From JANPLD01 sp964445765 (GTDB lineage: Bacteria > Pseudomonadota > Alphaproteobacteria > Rickettsiales > UBA8987): DNA of 64,000 nt. Position numbers and translations under genes: made by a program. The stretch is taken from the NCBI GenBank assembly GCA_964445765.1, contig CAYULD010000001.1, positions 496,001 to 560,000 of the forward strand, given 5' to 3'. The first letter of the stretch is position 1, and each line of letters begins with the position of its first letter. Below the pieces are notes generated by a model. That model was not told the DNA's origin. It saw nothing but the letters and a program-made list of their open reading frames with translations, and did not search any database. Of this stretch, positions 21,807 through 33,747 are shown in pieces.

Positions 21807-23300
21807 CTATAAACCCTGTAAAACCGAAGGTATAGCATTTATTAAATCCTCTGCAATCATACCAAGCCCTAACAAATTTGCACATTCTGAGTGAATCCAA
21901 ACTCCTGCACAAGCGGCTTCAAAAGCTGGCATATTTTGAGCAAGCAAACCGCCGATAATTCCCGCTAAAACATCACCACTTCCGGCTGTAGCAAGCCAAG
22001 TTGGGGCGTTATAATTTACTGCAATTCTGCCATCTGGGCTTGCAATAATTGTATCATTACCTTTAAGAACTATAATATTTTCGCATAATTTTGCGGCTTT
22101 TGAAGCTCTTTCCAACTTACTGCCATCAACCTCAAAAACCCTCTTAAACTCGCCTTCGTGAGGGGTTAATACTGATTTTTTATTCTTTTTAAGTGCCTTA
22201 ATAAATTCCTTTGGCTTATTTTGAAATAAGCTAAAAATATCAGCATCTATAACGCAAGATAAACCCTCTTCCAAACATTGATAAACCCTTAAAGGTGCAG
22301 ATATATCAAACCCAGAGCCACAGCCAAGAATTGCGGCATTAATTTTTTTGAGCTTGATATATTTTTCTAAATCTTCTGCTTCTTTTAATTTCTTTACCAT
22401 CACTGAAAGCAGTGATGAGGCATAAATTGGCAGAGAATTCTCATCAGCACATATAGTTGCAAGCCCTGCCCCTACCCTCATTGATGCGGTTGCAGCCATT
22501 CTTGAAGCACCTGTAAAATCTTCTGCACCGCCATCAATTACAATATGGCCTTTATTATATTTATGAATATTTAGGCTATGAATTGGCATTTTATTAATCC
22601 ATAAATCTTTTGTGTTTAAGAAATATGGATTATAAATTTCTTTATTAACTTCATCTGGAATCCCAATATCAACAACCTTTATTTTGCCGACATAAGATTT
22701 TGCTGGCAAAATAAAACAGCCAATCTTAGCTTGCTGATAACAAATTGTGTAATCTGCTTTTATAGCAATATTTTTAATTTCACCATTATCAGCAGAAACC
22801 CCACTTGGAACATCAAGGCTTAAAATCTTAAATTTATTTTGATGAGAATTTTTTGCTAAATTAATTTTTTCAAATATTTCAGCGATATCGCCTGTTATAT
22901 CCCTTTTTAAGCCAGTTCCAAAAACTGCATCAATAATTAAATCTGCTTGTTCAAGATAATCTTCATCAAATTCTTCAATATCTATACCATATGAAATTGC
23001 AAATTCCATAGCTTGAATATTAAGCTGAGAAACCTTTCTTAAATTACCTATTGTTGAAATTCTAATATCATAACCCCTTTCACTTAAAAGCCTTGCAGTT
23101 ATATAGCCATCACCGCCATTATTTCCAGTGCCACATAGAATATATATCGCATCACCATTCTTTTTATTATCAAGAATTTCATCAACATAATTAGCAGTTT
23201 TTTCTGCCGCATTACACATCAAGGTAAATGATGAAATGCCAAATCTTTCTGATTCTTCATCAGCTTGCCTAGAAGTTGCGGAGTTATAAATTTTTATCAT
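21807..23300 (-). CDS. nnr: Bifunctional NAD(P)H-hydrate epimerase/dehydratase Nnr
   Basis: Repairs damaged NADH and NADPH hydrates. N-terminal YjeF epimerase domain (~1-215) with CGTGNNGGDGY and DAVFGTGLKRDITG; C-terminal ADP-dependent dehydratase domain (~225-497, ribokinase-like) with HKYNKGHIVIDGG, LTPHEGEFKR and the nucleotide loop AGSGDVLAGIIGG. Both active domains look complete. It converges on recR with 20 bases between stops and is otherwise isolated from neighbours; 5S rRNA lies 172 bases upstream on the same strand. Confidence 0.94.
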   Translation of the reverse strand: MIKIYNSATSRQADEESERFGISSFTLMCNAAEKTANYVDEILDNKKNGDAIYILCGTGNNGGDGYITARLLSERGYDIRISTIGNLRKVSQLNIQAMEFAISYGIDIEEFDEDYLEQADLIIDAVFGTGLKRDITGDIAEIFEKINLAKNSHQNKFKILSLDVPSGVSADNGEIKNIAIKADYTICYQQAKIGCFILPAKSYVGKIKVVDIGIPDEVNKEIYNPYFLNTKDLWINKMPIHSLNIHKYNKGHIVIDGGAEDFTGASRMAATASMRVGAGLATICADENSLPIYASSLLSVMVKKLKEAEDLEKYIKLKKINAAILGCGSGFDISAPLRVYQCLEEGLSCVIDADIFSLFQNKPKEFIKALKKNKKSVLTPHEGEFKRVFEVDGSKLERASKAAKLCENIIVLKGNDTIIASPDGRIAVNYNAPTWLATAGSGDVLAGIIGGLLAQNMPAFEAACAGVWIHSECANLLGLGMIAEDLINAIPSVLQGL

Positions 23301-23472
23301 TCTATGGTAAAATTAATTCAATTTCTAAAAATAGCTAAACAAGAAAAATATAATTTTTCAATATATAAAGTTAAATTCTAGATATAAAACTTGAGATGAA
23401 ATAATTTGTGAGGCAAAAAAAGAAAGTAAGGGTAAAATTGTAAAAAACAGCATTATTATAAACCTTTTTTTA

Positions 23473-23588
23473 GTCTGGCAGCGACTTACTTTCCCATGAC
23501 TTAAGACATAGTATCATCAGCGTGTGAGGTCTTAACTTCTGAGTTCGGGATGGGATCAGGTGTGTCCCCTCAGCTATAACCACCAGAC
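23473..23588 (-). rRNA. 5S ribosomal RNA
   Basis: 116 nt, ends GTCTGG and CCAGAC pair. Contains the conserved CCGAACTCAGAAGTTAAG stretch and the helix GATCCCATCCCGAACTC typical of 5S. It follows 23S on the same strand with about 130 bases between. Outside the mature ends, TATAAACCTTTT-type sequences on both sides are complementary and extend the stem, which probably guides processing. Confidence 0.95.
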
Positions 23589-23721
23589 AAAGAAAAGGTT
23601 TATATTGTAAAAAGGTAAAGAATAATAACTCAAAAAAATATAGTAAGCAATATTAAAACAATGTTCTAAACGAAAGCTTAGCACTGCTTTAGTGTCATCG
23701 CAACTCTTATAAAATCGTTAA

Positions 23722-26526
<2,805 letters not shown>

Positions 26527-26759
26527 TGAAGAATTATTCTAAATTTTTGCCGATTCTATTTGAGATTACGATGACCTAATGCAGAACTAAACTTTTTAGC
26601 TCAAAACAATTCGCACTTTTAAGTGCGCTGTCTTAACATCGCTCATCTATAATTTATATTGATATTATTATCTTTACCAGACAACAATCTAATGCTGTTA
26701 TTTACAATTTTAAAAAACATCCAAGCAGATAAATTAACTTCATTGCGTTGGGAGTGAGG
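26527..26759 (-). other. 23S rRNA leader region
   Basis: About 230 bases from the inferred start site to the mature 23S. It holds a hairpin around CGCACTTTTAAGTGCG (26609-26625) and a stretch that pairs with sequences beyond the 3' end. No 16S, tRNA or coding frame is seen in it. Confidence 0.6.
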
Positions 26760-26788
26760 TGTATAATATCAAGTTTTAGATATGTCAA
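26760..26788 (-). promoter_or_regulatory. Promoter of the 23S-5S rRNA unit
   Basis: Minus strand: consensus -35 TTGACA (26788-26783), 17-bp spacer, -10 TATACA (26765-26760), followed by a CTCACTCCC discriminator. This is a strong sigma70-type promoter directed at 23S. Confidence 0.75.
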
Positions 26789-26958
26789 CAGCTAAAATTA
26801 CAATTTTATTATTTTTTACAAAAAACCCTTGAAAGCCAATTACAAAGCCAAAGAAAAAATAATATTTTTTACATTTTATTTACAAAAAACCTCGTTAATT
26901 GTTTTTTAACTTTTTATGATTAATATGTATTAATATTAGTATTTTTTGGATTGAATTA

Positions 26959-28551
26959 ATGAGTAAACATAGCCTACAAATTGGCAAGCAAGCCTATCTT
27001 GCAATATATGCACCGGTTGTTGATATATATTTTCCTGATAATAAAAAACTTAAAATTTACGAAAATTTCTTTGAGAATGCAAATAATGAAGGGGTTAGTG
27101 AAGCGTTAAATAAGATAAAAGAAATTATTTCAGAAAGTAGAGAATTTATTGTAGATAAAGAGAAATCCGGCTTAGATATTTCAGGAATGGCAAAAGATAA
27201 AGCTGATGCTAATGCAAATACTCACGCTTTTTTAATAGAAAAAACAAAAGAGCTAAGCAAGCATTTTGATGTTATAAACAGAGCGTTACAAAGCTCAAAT
27301 TCTCAGAATAAACCTGCAAAATATGAAATTTATAAAATTGGTGGCACTGGCCCTAATAAATTGTGGAATTTATTAAGCATCAGAAAAGAGAAAAATATTA
27401 ACGCCGTTATAATTGGCCCGATAGGTAACCCTGATATTGAAGAGAACCAAGGCTTGCCTAAATTTAGTGAAATCTGTAAAAATTATTATAAAAAAAATGG
27501 AATAAATTTTATAGAATTATCTGAGGATACTAATAACACCGTAACTGCTCATAATTTTGTTTTTGGCAAAGATTTTTTTGAAAAAGAAGATAATTATTCA
27601 AAAGATAAATTTATTCTCAAAAGTGGCGAATTTTCCAATCCAAATGTTAAAATAGCTGCCGTAGATAAAAAATGGTTTGAAAAATTTAAGCAACCCTTAT
27701 TGAAAGCAGTTTCTGAATGCAGATATTTCTTTTTAGAAGGGAATTTTGGCTTAAAAATTGGCAAAGAAAATTACAAAGAAGTTCACAATTCAATAGGAAA
27801 AAAGACAAATGAAAATTCAGATACTTCTCACAATGTTTATTCTCCGCCCACTGATGTAAATGCTTTATTAACCGAAGAAAATTTTAGAAAAACTGAGCTT
27901 GAGGCCTTATCTAAAACAAATTGTGAATTTATTGCAATGAATGAAAGCGAAGCATTAGCTTTATTCAGCGATAAAATAGATGAAGGCATTACCTCAGATG
28001 AAATAAAAAAGATTTCTAAGGAAGGTTTTGATAACCCTAAATTTCAAAAAATGCTTGGTGAGGTTTCAAAAATTATGGCAGAAAAAGAGCAGAAAATGAT
28101 AGAGGAGAATAATAATAGCAATGCACTTTTTGTAGAGCCAATTTGCATTATAACCTTCGGAGATAAAGGCTCTTTCTTAGTTGATTCAAAAGATCATATA
28201 TTTTGCGAGCCTCAAAAAGTTGAAAATATTGTTGATGTTACAGGAGCTGGGGATTCCTTCGCTGCAACTGCATTTGCATTACGAAATTATTTTTGGGTTA
28301 ACAGAAGAGAGAATGAACATAAAGGAAAATTAATTAATTATGAGAATGGAATTTTTAGGCTAAAAAATGAAGAAAAAATAGCTATATTAAAGGGGGCAAC
28401 AAATGTTGCATCTGAGGTTATACAACATTTTGGAGCACAAATAGAGGATACAAAAGTTTTTGATGCGGCGATGAGCGTTATTGAAGTGCCTGCAAAGGGG
28501 GAATCCGCCTCAGCCCCAGAAATTCCTGCCCCCAACAAACGAAGGGAGTAA
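26959..28551 (+). CDS. PfkB-family (ribokinase-like) nucleoside or sugar kinase, unusually long
   Basis: 530 residues against ~300-430 in the family. The fold is recognised by the substrate glycines YKIGGTGPNKLWNLL near 128, FIAMNESEALALF near 330 and the catalytic anion-hole loop VDVTGAGDSFAATAF near 425. The NESEALAL form resembles adenosine and inosine-guanosine kinases more than sugar kinases. An extra ~120-residue, Lys/Glu-rich helical N-terminal part and a charged insert near 270-300 are unusual. It is divergent from the 23S promoter and followed by a small gene 4 bases later. Confidence 0.75.
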   Translation: MSKHSLQIGKQAYLAIYAPVVDIYFPDNKKLKIYENFFENANNEGVSEALNKIKEIISESREFIVDKEKSGLDISGMAKDKADANANTHAFLIEKTKELSKHFDVINRALQSSNSQNKPAKYEIYKIGGTGPNKLWNLLSIRKEKNINAVIIGPIGNPDIEENQGLPKFSEICKNYYKKNGINFIELSEDTNNTVTAHNFVFGKDFFEKEDNYSKDKFILKSGEFSNPNVKIAAVDKKWFEKFKQPLLKAVSECRYFFLEGNFGLKIGKENYKEVHNSIGKKTNENSDTSHNVYSPPTDVNALLTEENFRKTELEALSKTNCEFIAMNESEALALFSDKIDEGITSDEIKKISKEGFDNPKFQKMLGEVSKIMAEKEQKMIEENNNSNALFVEPICIITFGDKGSFLVDSKDHIFCEPQKVENIVDVTGAGDSFAATAFALRNYFWVNRRENEHKGKLINYENGIFRLKNEEKIAILKGATNVASEVIQHFGAQIEDTKVFDAAMSVIEVPAKGESASAPEIPAPNKRRE

Positions 28552-28555
28552 AATA

Positions 28556-28780
28556 ATGAATATTACAAAATCTGAAAATATTATAAAATTTGAACTAGAA
28601 GTTAATAACCTGCCCTGTTGGCATTGGGTAGAGGTTAAAGAAACAATGCTACCACTTGCAAAAAAAGTTCAAAAAGGTGATAATATTGATATTGCAAAAT
28701 TTGGTAGAATTATAATCTCTGGCTGGGGAAACAACGCCCCCTGCAGACAGGAAGTTTTAGAAAAACTAAGAAATAATTAA
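28556..28780 (+). CDS. Small hypothetical protein (74 aa)
   Basis: Not recognised. Starts at ATG 28556, with GGGAG in front and 4 bases after the kinase stop, so it is likely co-translated with the kinase. Sequence has two Cys, in NLPCWHWVEVKE and NNAPCRQEV, separated by a basic stretch; no signal peptide or membrane segment. A longer in-frame start at 28481 overlaps the kinase gene and is not favoured. Confidence 0.6.
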   Translation: MNITKSENIIKFELEVNNLPCWHWVEVKETMLPLAKKVQKGDNIDIAKFGRIIISGWGNNAPCRQEVLEKLRNN

Positions 28781-28800
28781 CCATCCATCACCACTCAAAA

Positions 28801-29508
28801 CTAAGCAACATCTGGCCTTGCACCTTTGATAATTTTAACGGTAATTACTTTAATAACATATATTCCATCTGGGCGAGGTAATGGAATAATTTTAATATTT
28901 CTCATTGTTTGAGAATTATTTGTAGAAGTAACTATAGAGAAAGAATTATCCCTTTTATTATCAATTGAATCTTTTATCTTTTCTAAATATTTTTCATTAA
29001 AAAATTCTTTGTTAAGAATTTCTTCATAAGTTTTAGTTTCAACTGCATCATCAGACATATATTCTTTAGCAAAATTTTCATTAAAGAATATTATTTTGCC
29101 TTTTTTATTAACCAGTGCAAAACAACTTGAGTAAGATTCCAAAGATTTAGATAAGAATAAACTCATAAACTCAGTTGCAGTGAGTGATAATTTGAGCTTC
29201 TTAACTATATAAAGCGAATATGCCGTAACTATAACGAAAACCACTAGCATATATTGAATAACATTTAGCACCTCAGATTTTTCTTGCATACTCAAGATAA
29301 CCATAGTGCTGAAATATATCATCAGGGTGATAAACAAAATTTGAGTGATGAAAAATATCGTAATCATCCAATTAGGAACAAGCTCATGCCCCCTTTTATA
29401 AAAGCTACCAGAGGTTTTTATAATTTCCTGCCAATCTTTTCTATCAATAAATCTCTTAGGCAATATTTGCTTTTCCTTTTTGTTTGTAACATTTTCATTA
29501 ACTGACAT
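28801..29508 (-). CDS. Membrane-anchored PAS-domain protein
   Basis: 235 residues. Two adjacent membrane segments at ~45-75 and ~85-105, then a PAS-like domain from ~130 (YSSCFALVNKKGKIIFFNENFAKEYM, here the classic N-terminal PAS strand-helix) to ~220. No histidine kinase, GGDEF or other output domain follows, so it is either a truncated sensor or signals by protein contact. It converges on the small 74-residue gene and precedes, on its own strand, the 5' side of nothing else; the glycosylase gene lies upstream with 40 bases between. Confidence 0.7.
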   Translation of the reverse strand: MSVNENVTNKKEKQILPKRFIDRKDWQEIIKTSGSFYKRGHELVPNWMITIFFITQILFITLMIYFSTMVILSMQEKSEVLNVIQYMLVVFVIVTAYSLYIVKKLKLSLTATEFMSLFLSKSLESYSSCFALVNKKGKIIFFNENFAKEYMSDDAVETKTYEEILNKEFFNEKYLEKIKDSIDNKRDNSFSIVTSTNNSQTMRNIKIIPLPRPDGIYVIKVITVKIIKGARPDVA

Positions 29509-29548
29509 AAAAACCTTTAATTTAATTTTTCTTGTTCAAGATAAACCA

Positions 29549-30409
29549 CTAAGATTTGCTTTCCAAATGATTTTTTATTTTTAGCAGGTCAAACCATACA
29601 TTTTTTTTCTGACTAGGTTGTCTTAGCAAATATGAAGGGTGAAAAATTGCAAAACAATCTATAATTTTATTATTATAGTTGTCATTATACTCTAAAATTT
29701 GCTTTCTTAAAATAGAAATTGATTCTTTACTATTTATTACTGAGCTTGTTGCAGTTGCACCAACTAGCACTATTATTTTTGGCTGAATTAGAGCAATATG
29801 TTTTTCAACAAATGGCCTGCAAATTGATATTTCTTCAGGGGTTGGCTTGCGATTGCCGGGTGGTCGCCAAAAAATTGAATTTGTGATATAAAAGCTATTA
29901 TGCTCACTATCCCCTGCCCTAGTAAAACCAATATGTTTAATCATCTCATCTAAAAGCCTGCCTGAAACACCACAAAATGGGCGAGCTTGAATATCTTCAT
30001 TTTCGCCTGGGGCTTCACCAATAAACATAATTTTTGCTTTTGGGTTGCCTTCTGCAAAAACACAATTTGTAGCTGATTTTTTAATTGATAGCCCATCAAA
30101 ATCAGATACAATTTGTTTTAATTCTTCTAAATTTTTAGCTTTATTCGCAAGCTCTTTTGCTTTATTTATCCATTCTAATGTTGATTTATTTAATGCATCG
30201 CTTGCTGTAGGAGCTAGTTTTTGAATTTGATTTGTAACAATTTTTTTATCTTCTGAATTTTTCTTTGCAGATTTTGGCATTTCTGAAATTTTGTTATTAG
30301 CTTTTAATTCTTCAGCAAAATCTGAAATAATATTTTTTGTACTTGAAAAAACCCAACCAGCACCAAATTCTTTTTGAATTTCAAGGGCTTTTATTGAATT
30401 TTCAAACAT
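29549..30409 (-). CDS. Uracil-DNA glycosylase, family 4/5-type
   Basis: 286 residues: a ~95-residue Lys/Ser-rich N-terminal extension, then the glycosylase domain. Active-site motif GEAPGENED at 131-139, RPFCGVSGRLLDEM, NSIFWRPPGNRKPTPEE and the second active motif HPSYLLRQ are clear. Family 4 enzymes usually bind a [4Fe-4S] cluster; here Leu stands at the FDG(C) position and Trp at the Cys before RPPGNR, so the ligand set looks incomplete. It removes uracil from DNA. It lies 5 bases downstream of atpC. Confidence 0.88.
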   Translation of the reverse strand: MFENSIKALEIQKEFGAGWVFSSTKNIISDFAEELKANNKISEMPKSAKKNSEDKKIVTNQIQKLAPTASDALNKSTLEWINKAKELANKAKNLEELKQIVSDFDGLSIKKSATNCVFAEGNPKAKIMFIGEAPGENEDIQARPFCGVSGRLLDEMIKHIGFTRAGDSEHNSFYITNSIFWRPPGNRKPTPEEISICRPFVEKHIALIQPKIIVLVGATATSSVINSKESISILRKQILEYNDNYNNKIIDCFAIFHPSYLLRQPSQKKNVWFDLLKIKNHLESKS

Positions 30410-30414
30410 ATTTA

Positions 30415-30801
30415 TTATATGGCTTCTGCAAGAGAAGAATAGAGTTCAATTTCTTCTTCAGCAAGTAATTTCTCTAAATCATTTTGAGAGTGTTTTAAGC
30501 GTATTTTTGCGTGCTCTAACTTATCAACTGCAAATTCTTTTGTTGTATTAGAAAGATCAAAAGCCTCACTAGCAAGAACTGAGCATTCTGCTTGATTAAC
30601 TTCTGCAAAGCCACCGGCTACAAAAAATTTTTTTACTGAATTATTACCCTCAATAATACCAACAACGCCGTTTTTTAAGGTTGAAATAAGCGGTGCGTGA
30701 TCAGCTAAAACGCCAAATTCGCCAGCTTCACCCGGCAAAGTTGCCTGTGCAACCTCACCTGTATATATTAACTTTCCGGGGGTAGTAATTTCTAGTTTCA
30801 T
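30415..30801 (-). CDS. atpC: ATP synthase F1 epsilon subunit
   Basis: 128 residues, last gene of the F1 cluster. N-terminal beta sandwich with LEITTPGKLIYTGEV, LPGEAGEFGVLADHAPLIS and VAGGFAEV, then a short helical hairpin. Epsilon links the gamma stalk to the c-ring and can inhibit ATP hydrolysis. A run of degenerate words separates it from atpD. Confidence 0.94.
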   Translation of the reverse strand: MKLEITTPGKLIYTGEVAQATLPGEAGEFGVLADHAPLISTLKNGVVGIIEGNNSVKKFFVAGGFAEVNQAECSVLASEAFDLSNTTKEFAVDKLEHAKIRLKHSQNDLEKLLAEEEIELYSSLAEAI

Positions 30802-30899
30802 AATAGGTTCTAGGGTTTAGGTTTCTGGGGGGGTAGGATAAGAGATTTTAGTCAGAGATACTCCCCTAACACCTAATCCCTAGACCCTAACCCCTTAAA
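30801..30899. repeat. Degenerate word repeat in the atpD-atpC gap
   Basis: GGTTCTAGGGTTTAGGTTTC on the left and CCTAACACCTAATCCCTAGA then CCCTAACCCC on the right form a loose inverted repeat filling the whole gap. Confidence 0.75.
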
Positions 30900-32321
30900 T
30901 TAAGCTGCTTCAGCTGCTAATTTCTTAGCTTTTGCGATTGCCTCATCAATATTACCAACCATATAAAAAGCTGATTCTGGCAGGTCATCATGCTTGCCTT
31001 CAATAATTTCTTTGAAGCCCTTTATAGTATCAGCAAGTGAAACTAACTTGCCCGGCGCCCCAGTGAAAACTTCCGCAACATGGAAAGGCTGAGATAAGAA
31101 ACGCTGAATTTTTCTAGCACGAGCAACTGTAAGTTTATCTTCCTCAGAAAGCTCATCCATACCAAGAATTGCTATAATATCTTGTAAATCTTTATATTTT
31201 TGAAGAATTCTTTGCACTTCACGAGCTACCGTGTAATGCTCCTCACCGATTATTTTTGGGTCAACAATCCTTGAAGTTGAATCTAATGGGTCAACCGCAG
31301 GGTAAATTCCAAGCTCTGCAATTTGACGAGAAAGAACTGTTGTTGCATCTAAGTGAGAGAATGAAGTTGCAGGTGCTGGATCAGTCAAGTCATCCGCAGG
31401 AACATAAATCGCTTGCACTGATGTAATTGAGCCTTTGTTAGTTGAAGTAATTCTTTCTTGCAAAGCACCCATTTCAGTTGATAAAGTTGGTTGATAGCCA
31501 ACCGCTGATGGAATACGACCAAGTAATGCAGAAACCTCAGAGCCTGCTTGAGTAAAACGGAATACATTATCCATAAAGAAAAGAACATCTTGCCCTTCTT
31601 GATCACGGAAATATTCTGCCATTGTTAAGCCTGTTAAAGCAACCCTAGCACGCGCCCCCGGTGGCTCATTCATCTGACCATAAACAAGTGCTGCCTTAGA
31701 TTTTTTGTAATCATTTGGATCAATAACGCCAGATTCCATCATTTCGTGATATAAATCATTACCTTCACGCGTTCTTTCACCAACACCCGCAAAAACTGAA
31801 TATCCGCCATGTGCTTTTGCGATATTGTTAATTAATTCCATAATAAGAACGGTTTTACCAACCCCTGCACCGCCAAATAAACCAACCTTACCACCTTTTG
31901 AATAAGGTGCTAGCAAATCAATAACTTTAATACCTGTTACCAAAATTTCTGTTTCAGTTGATTGCTCAGCAAAGCTAGGCGCTTTTTGGTGAATTGATGC
32001 TTTTTGGGTTGCACTGCAAGCACCTTTACCATCAATAGTGTTGCCCACTACATCAAAAATTCTGCCCAAAGTTTCAGGGCCAACTGGCACTGAAATTGGC
32101 TTACCAGTATCCACAACTTCCGCACCACGAACCAAACCATCAGTTGAATCCATTGCAATACAACGAACTGAGTTTTCACCCAAATGTTGAGCAACTTCCA
32201 TTACCAGAGTTTTGCCATCATTCTGTGTTTCAAGCGCATTAAGAATTTGTGGCAAATTTCCACTTTCAAATTGGACATCCACCACCGCAGATATTACTTG
32301 TGTTATTTTTCCTTTGTTCAT
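30900..32321 (-). CDS. atpD: ATP synthase F1 beta subunit
   Basis: Catalytic subunit. 473 residues; Walker A GGAGVGKTVLI, GERTREGNDLY, the ALVYGQMNEPPGARARV stretch and catalytic Glu region are standard, and the end AIAKAKKLAAEAA is typical. In FFMDNVFRFTQAGSEVSALL, Val replaces the Ile usual at this place, a conservative change. Flanked on both sides by intergenic word repeats rather than the short spacers usual in atp operons. Confidence 0.97.
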   Translation of the reverse strand: MNKGKITQVISAVVDVQFESGNLPQILNALETQNDGKTLVMEVAQHLGENSVRCIAMDSTDGLVRGAEVVDTGKPISVPVGPETLGRIFDVVGNTIDGKGACSATQKASIHQKAPSFAEQSTETEILVTGIKVIDLLAPYSKGGKVGLFGGAGVGKTVLIMELINNIAKAHGGYSVFAGVGERTREGNDLYHEMMESGVIDPNDYKKSKAALVYGQMNEPPGARARVALTGLTMAEYFRDQEGQDVLFFMDNVFRFTQAGSEVSALLGRIPSAVGYQPTLSTEMGALQERITSTNKGSITSVQAIYVPADDLTDPAPATSFSHLDATTVLSRQIAELGIYPAVDPLDSTSRIVDPKIIGEEHYTVAREVQRILQKYKDLQDIIAILGMDELSEEDKLTVARARKIQRFLSQPFHVAEVFTGAPGKLVSLADTIKGFKEIIEGKHDDLPESAFYMVGNIDEAIAKAKKLAAEAA

Positions 32322-32331
32322 AGTTTTTACT

Positions 32332-32425
32332 TTTTAGGTTCTAGGTGCTAGGTTCTAGGTGTTAGGGGTTTGCTTTTATAAAAATAAAAACACCCTAAAT
32401 CCTAGAACCTAGCACCTAGCACCTA
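32332..32425. repeat. Degenerate word repeat in the atpG-atpD gap
   Basis: AGGTTCTAGGTGCTAGGTTC on the left, CCTAGAACCTAGCACCTAGC on the right: an inverted repeat of tandem 8-9 base words with an A/T-rich loop. Confidence 0.85.
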
Positions 32426-33328
32426 AAGTGCTTCCGCCCCTGAAATAATTTCAATCAGCTCTTTAGTAATATTCGCTTGGCGGGTGCGGTTATATTGCAA
32501 ACTTAATTTATTAATCATCTCACCAGCGTTTTTAGTGGCGTTGTCCATAGCAGTCATTCTTGCACCTTGCTCAGAAGCCGAATTTTCAAGAAGAGAAGTA
32601 AATATTTGAACTGAAATATTTTTAGGTAAAAGCGTTTTCAAGATAGATTCTTCATCAGGCTCATATTCATAAACTGATTTAGAATTATCTTTATTATTAT
32701 CATTGGCTTCTACTTCAGAAAGTTGCGACGGTATAAGTGACTTTGGCGTTACAATTTGCACCAAAGGATTAACAAATTTTGAATAAATAATTTCCGCTGA
32801 GTCAATTTCACCCTTTTCAAATAAATCTATAACAATTTTGCCAATTTCATCTGCTTCAGAAAATTCAGTTTGCTTGCCTTTCATTGCATTAACAGAAAAA
32901 ATTATATCCCTGCTGTAAAGAGATTTAAGAACATCCCTAGCCTTTTTGCCAATAGTAATAATTTTAACTTGCTTACCTTGTGATTTTAATTTCTCAATTT
33001 TTGCTTTACTTGCCTTAATTAAGGAGCCGTTAAAATTGCCACATAAGCCCCTATCTGAGCTTGTAACTATAAGCAAGATTTTCTCATTTATAACATTACC
33101 TTCTTTATCAATTATTCCTTTTAGAATTTCTGGCAATTCATTTTCTTGCATTGAGCCTGCAAGGTTAGATATTATTTGTTGAATTTTTCTTGCATAAGGC
33201 CTTGTATCTTCCGCACGCTCTTGCATTCTGCGGAGTTTTGAAGCCGCAACCATTTTCATCGCTTTAGTAATCTTGCGAGTATTTTTAACTGAACCGATAC
33301 GATTTTTTAAGGCTTTTAAACTAGGCAT
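32423..33328 (-). CDS. atpG: ATP synthase F1 gamma subunit
   Basis: Central stalk of F1. 301 residues with N-terminal MPSLKALKNRIGSVKNTRKI and TKAMKMVAASKLRR, central SDRGLCGNFNGSLI, and the C-terminal helix AMDNATKNAGEMINKLSLQY ending ITKELIEIISGAEAL. Both coiled-coil arms are complete. Separated from atpA by a broken four-helix-bundle gene with repeat-word borders. Confidence 0.96.
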   Translation of the reverse strand: MPSLKALKNRIGSVKNTRKITKAMKMVAASKLRRMQERAEDTRPYARKIQQIISNLAGSMQENELPEILKGIIDKEGNVINEKILLIVTSSDRGLCGNFNGSLIKASKAKIEKLKSQGKQVKIITIGKKARDVLKSLYSRDIIFSVNAMKGKQTEFSEADEIGKIVIDLFEKGEIDSAEIIYSKFVNPLVQIVTPKSLIPSQLSEVEANDNNKDNSKSVYEYEPDEESILKTLLPKNISVQIFTSLLENSASEQGARMTAMDNATKNAGEMINKLSLQYNRTRQANITKELIEIISGAEAL

Positions 33329-33340
33329 AAAAATTATATT

Positions 33341-33382
33341 AAGATAACTAGATTACTTGATAACTGGATTACTAGAATTTAA
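33341..33382. repeat. Word repeat at the 3' side of the four-helix-bundle pseudogene
   Basis: AACTAGATTACTTGATAACT then GGATTACTAGAATTTAA. The words GATAACTGGAT and GATTACTAG recur on the other side of the gene at 33750-33795 in the opposite orientation. It codes the C-terminal SSNPVIK. Confidence 0.7.
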
Positions 33383-33741
33383 GTTTTCAATTAGCCTACT
33401 CATCATTTTTGATATTTTTAAATAATCATTTTTAAATTTAACATGTTCACCTTGATTTAAATAACCAAGATCAAAACAGAAATCTAACCAAAGTTCCGTT
33501 TCCTTTGCAGAAGCTATAGATATTGTAAAATATCTTCTAAATTCAGCTTTGGAAAATCTTTGCTTTGCAAAACCCTCCACAATATTAGCACAAATACCCT
33601 TTGAAGACCTTCTTAACTGAGAAGCAATCTCATACTGCTCAGCTTTAGGGAATTTTTGAGTTATTTTGTGTAATTCTAAAGCAGAGGAATAAGAAAGTTT
33701 GTAAATTTCTAAGTCCTGTGCCTCTTTTACAAATACCCCAT
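33353..33741 (-). pseudogene. Four-helix-bundle protein (23S-IVS/S23 family), frameshifted at the start
   Basis: The frame reads QDLEIYKLSYSSALELHKIT, QKFPKAEQYEIASQLRRSSK, GICANIVEGFAKQRFSKAEF and ELWLDFCFDLGYL, the S23 four-helix-bundle pattern, for ~115 residues. There is no ATG in this frame before GTG at ~33580. An ATG at 33741 (ATGGGGTATTTG) is one base out of frame; adding one G to its G-run gives MGVFVKEAQDLEIYK, a perfect family start. So a one-base deletion is likely. It stands between atpA and atpG, bordered by word repeats. Confidence 0.8.
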
Positions 33742-33747
33742 AACTAA

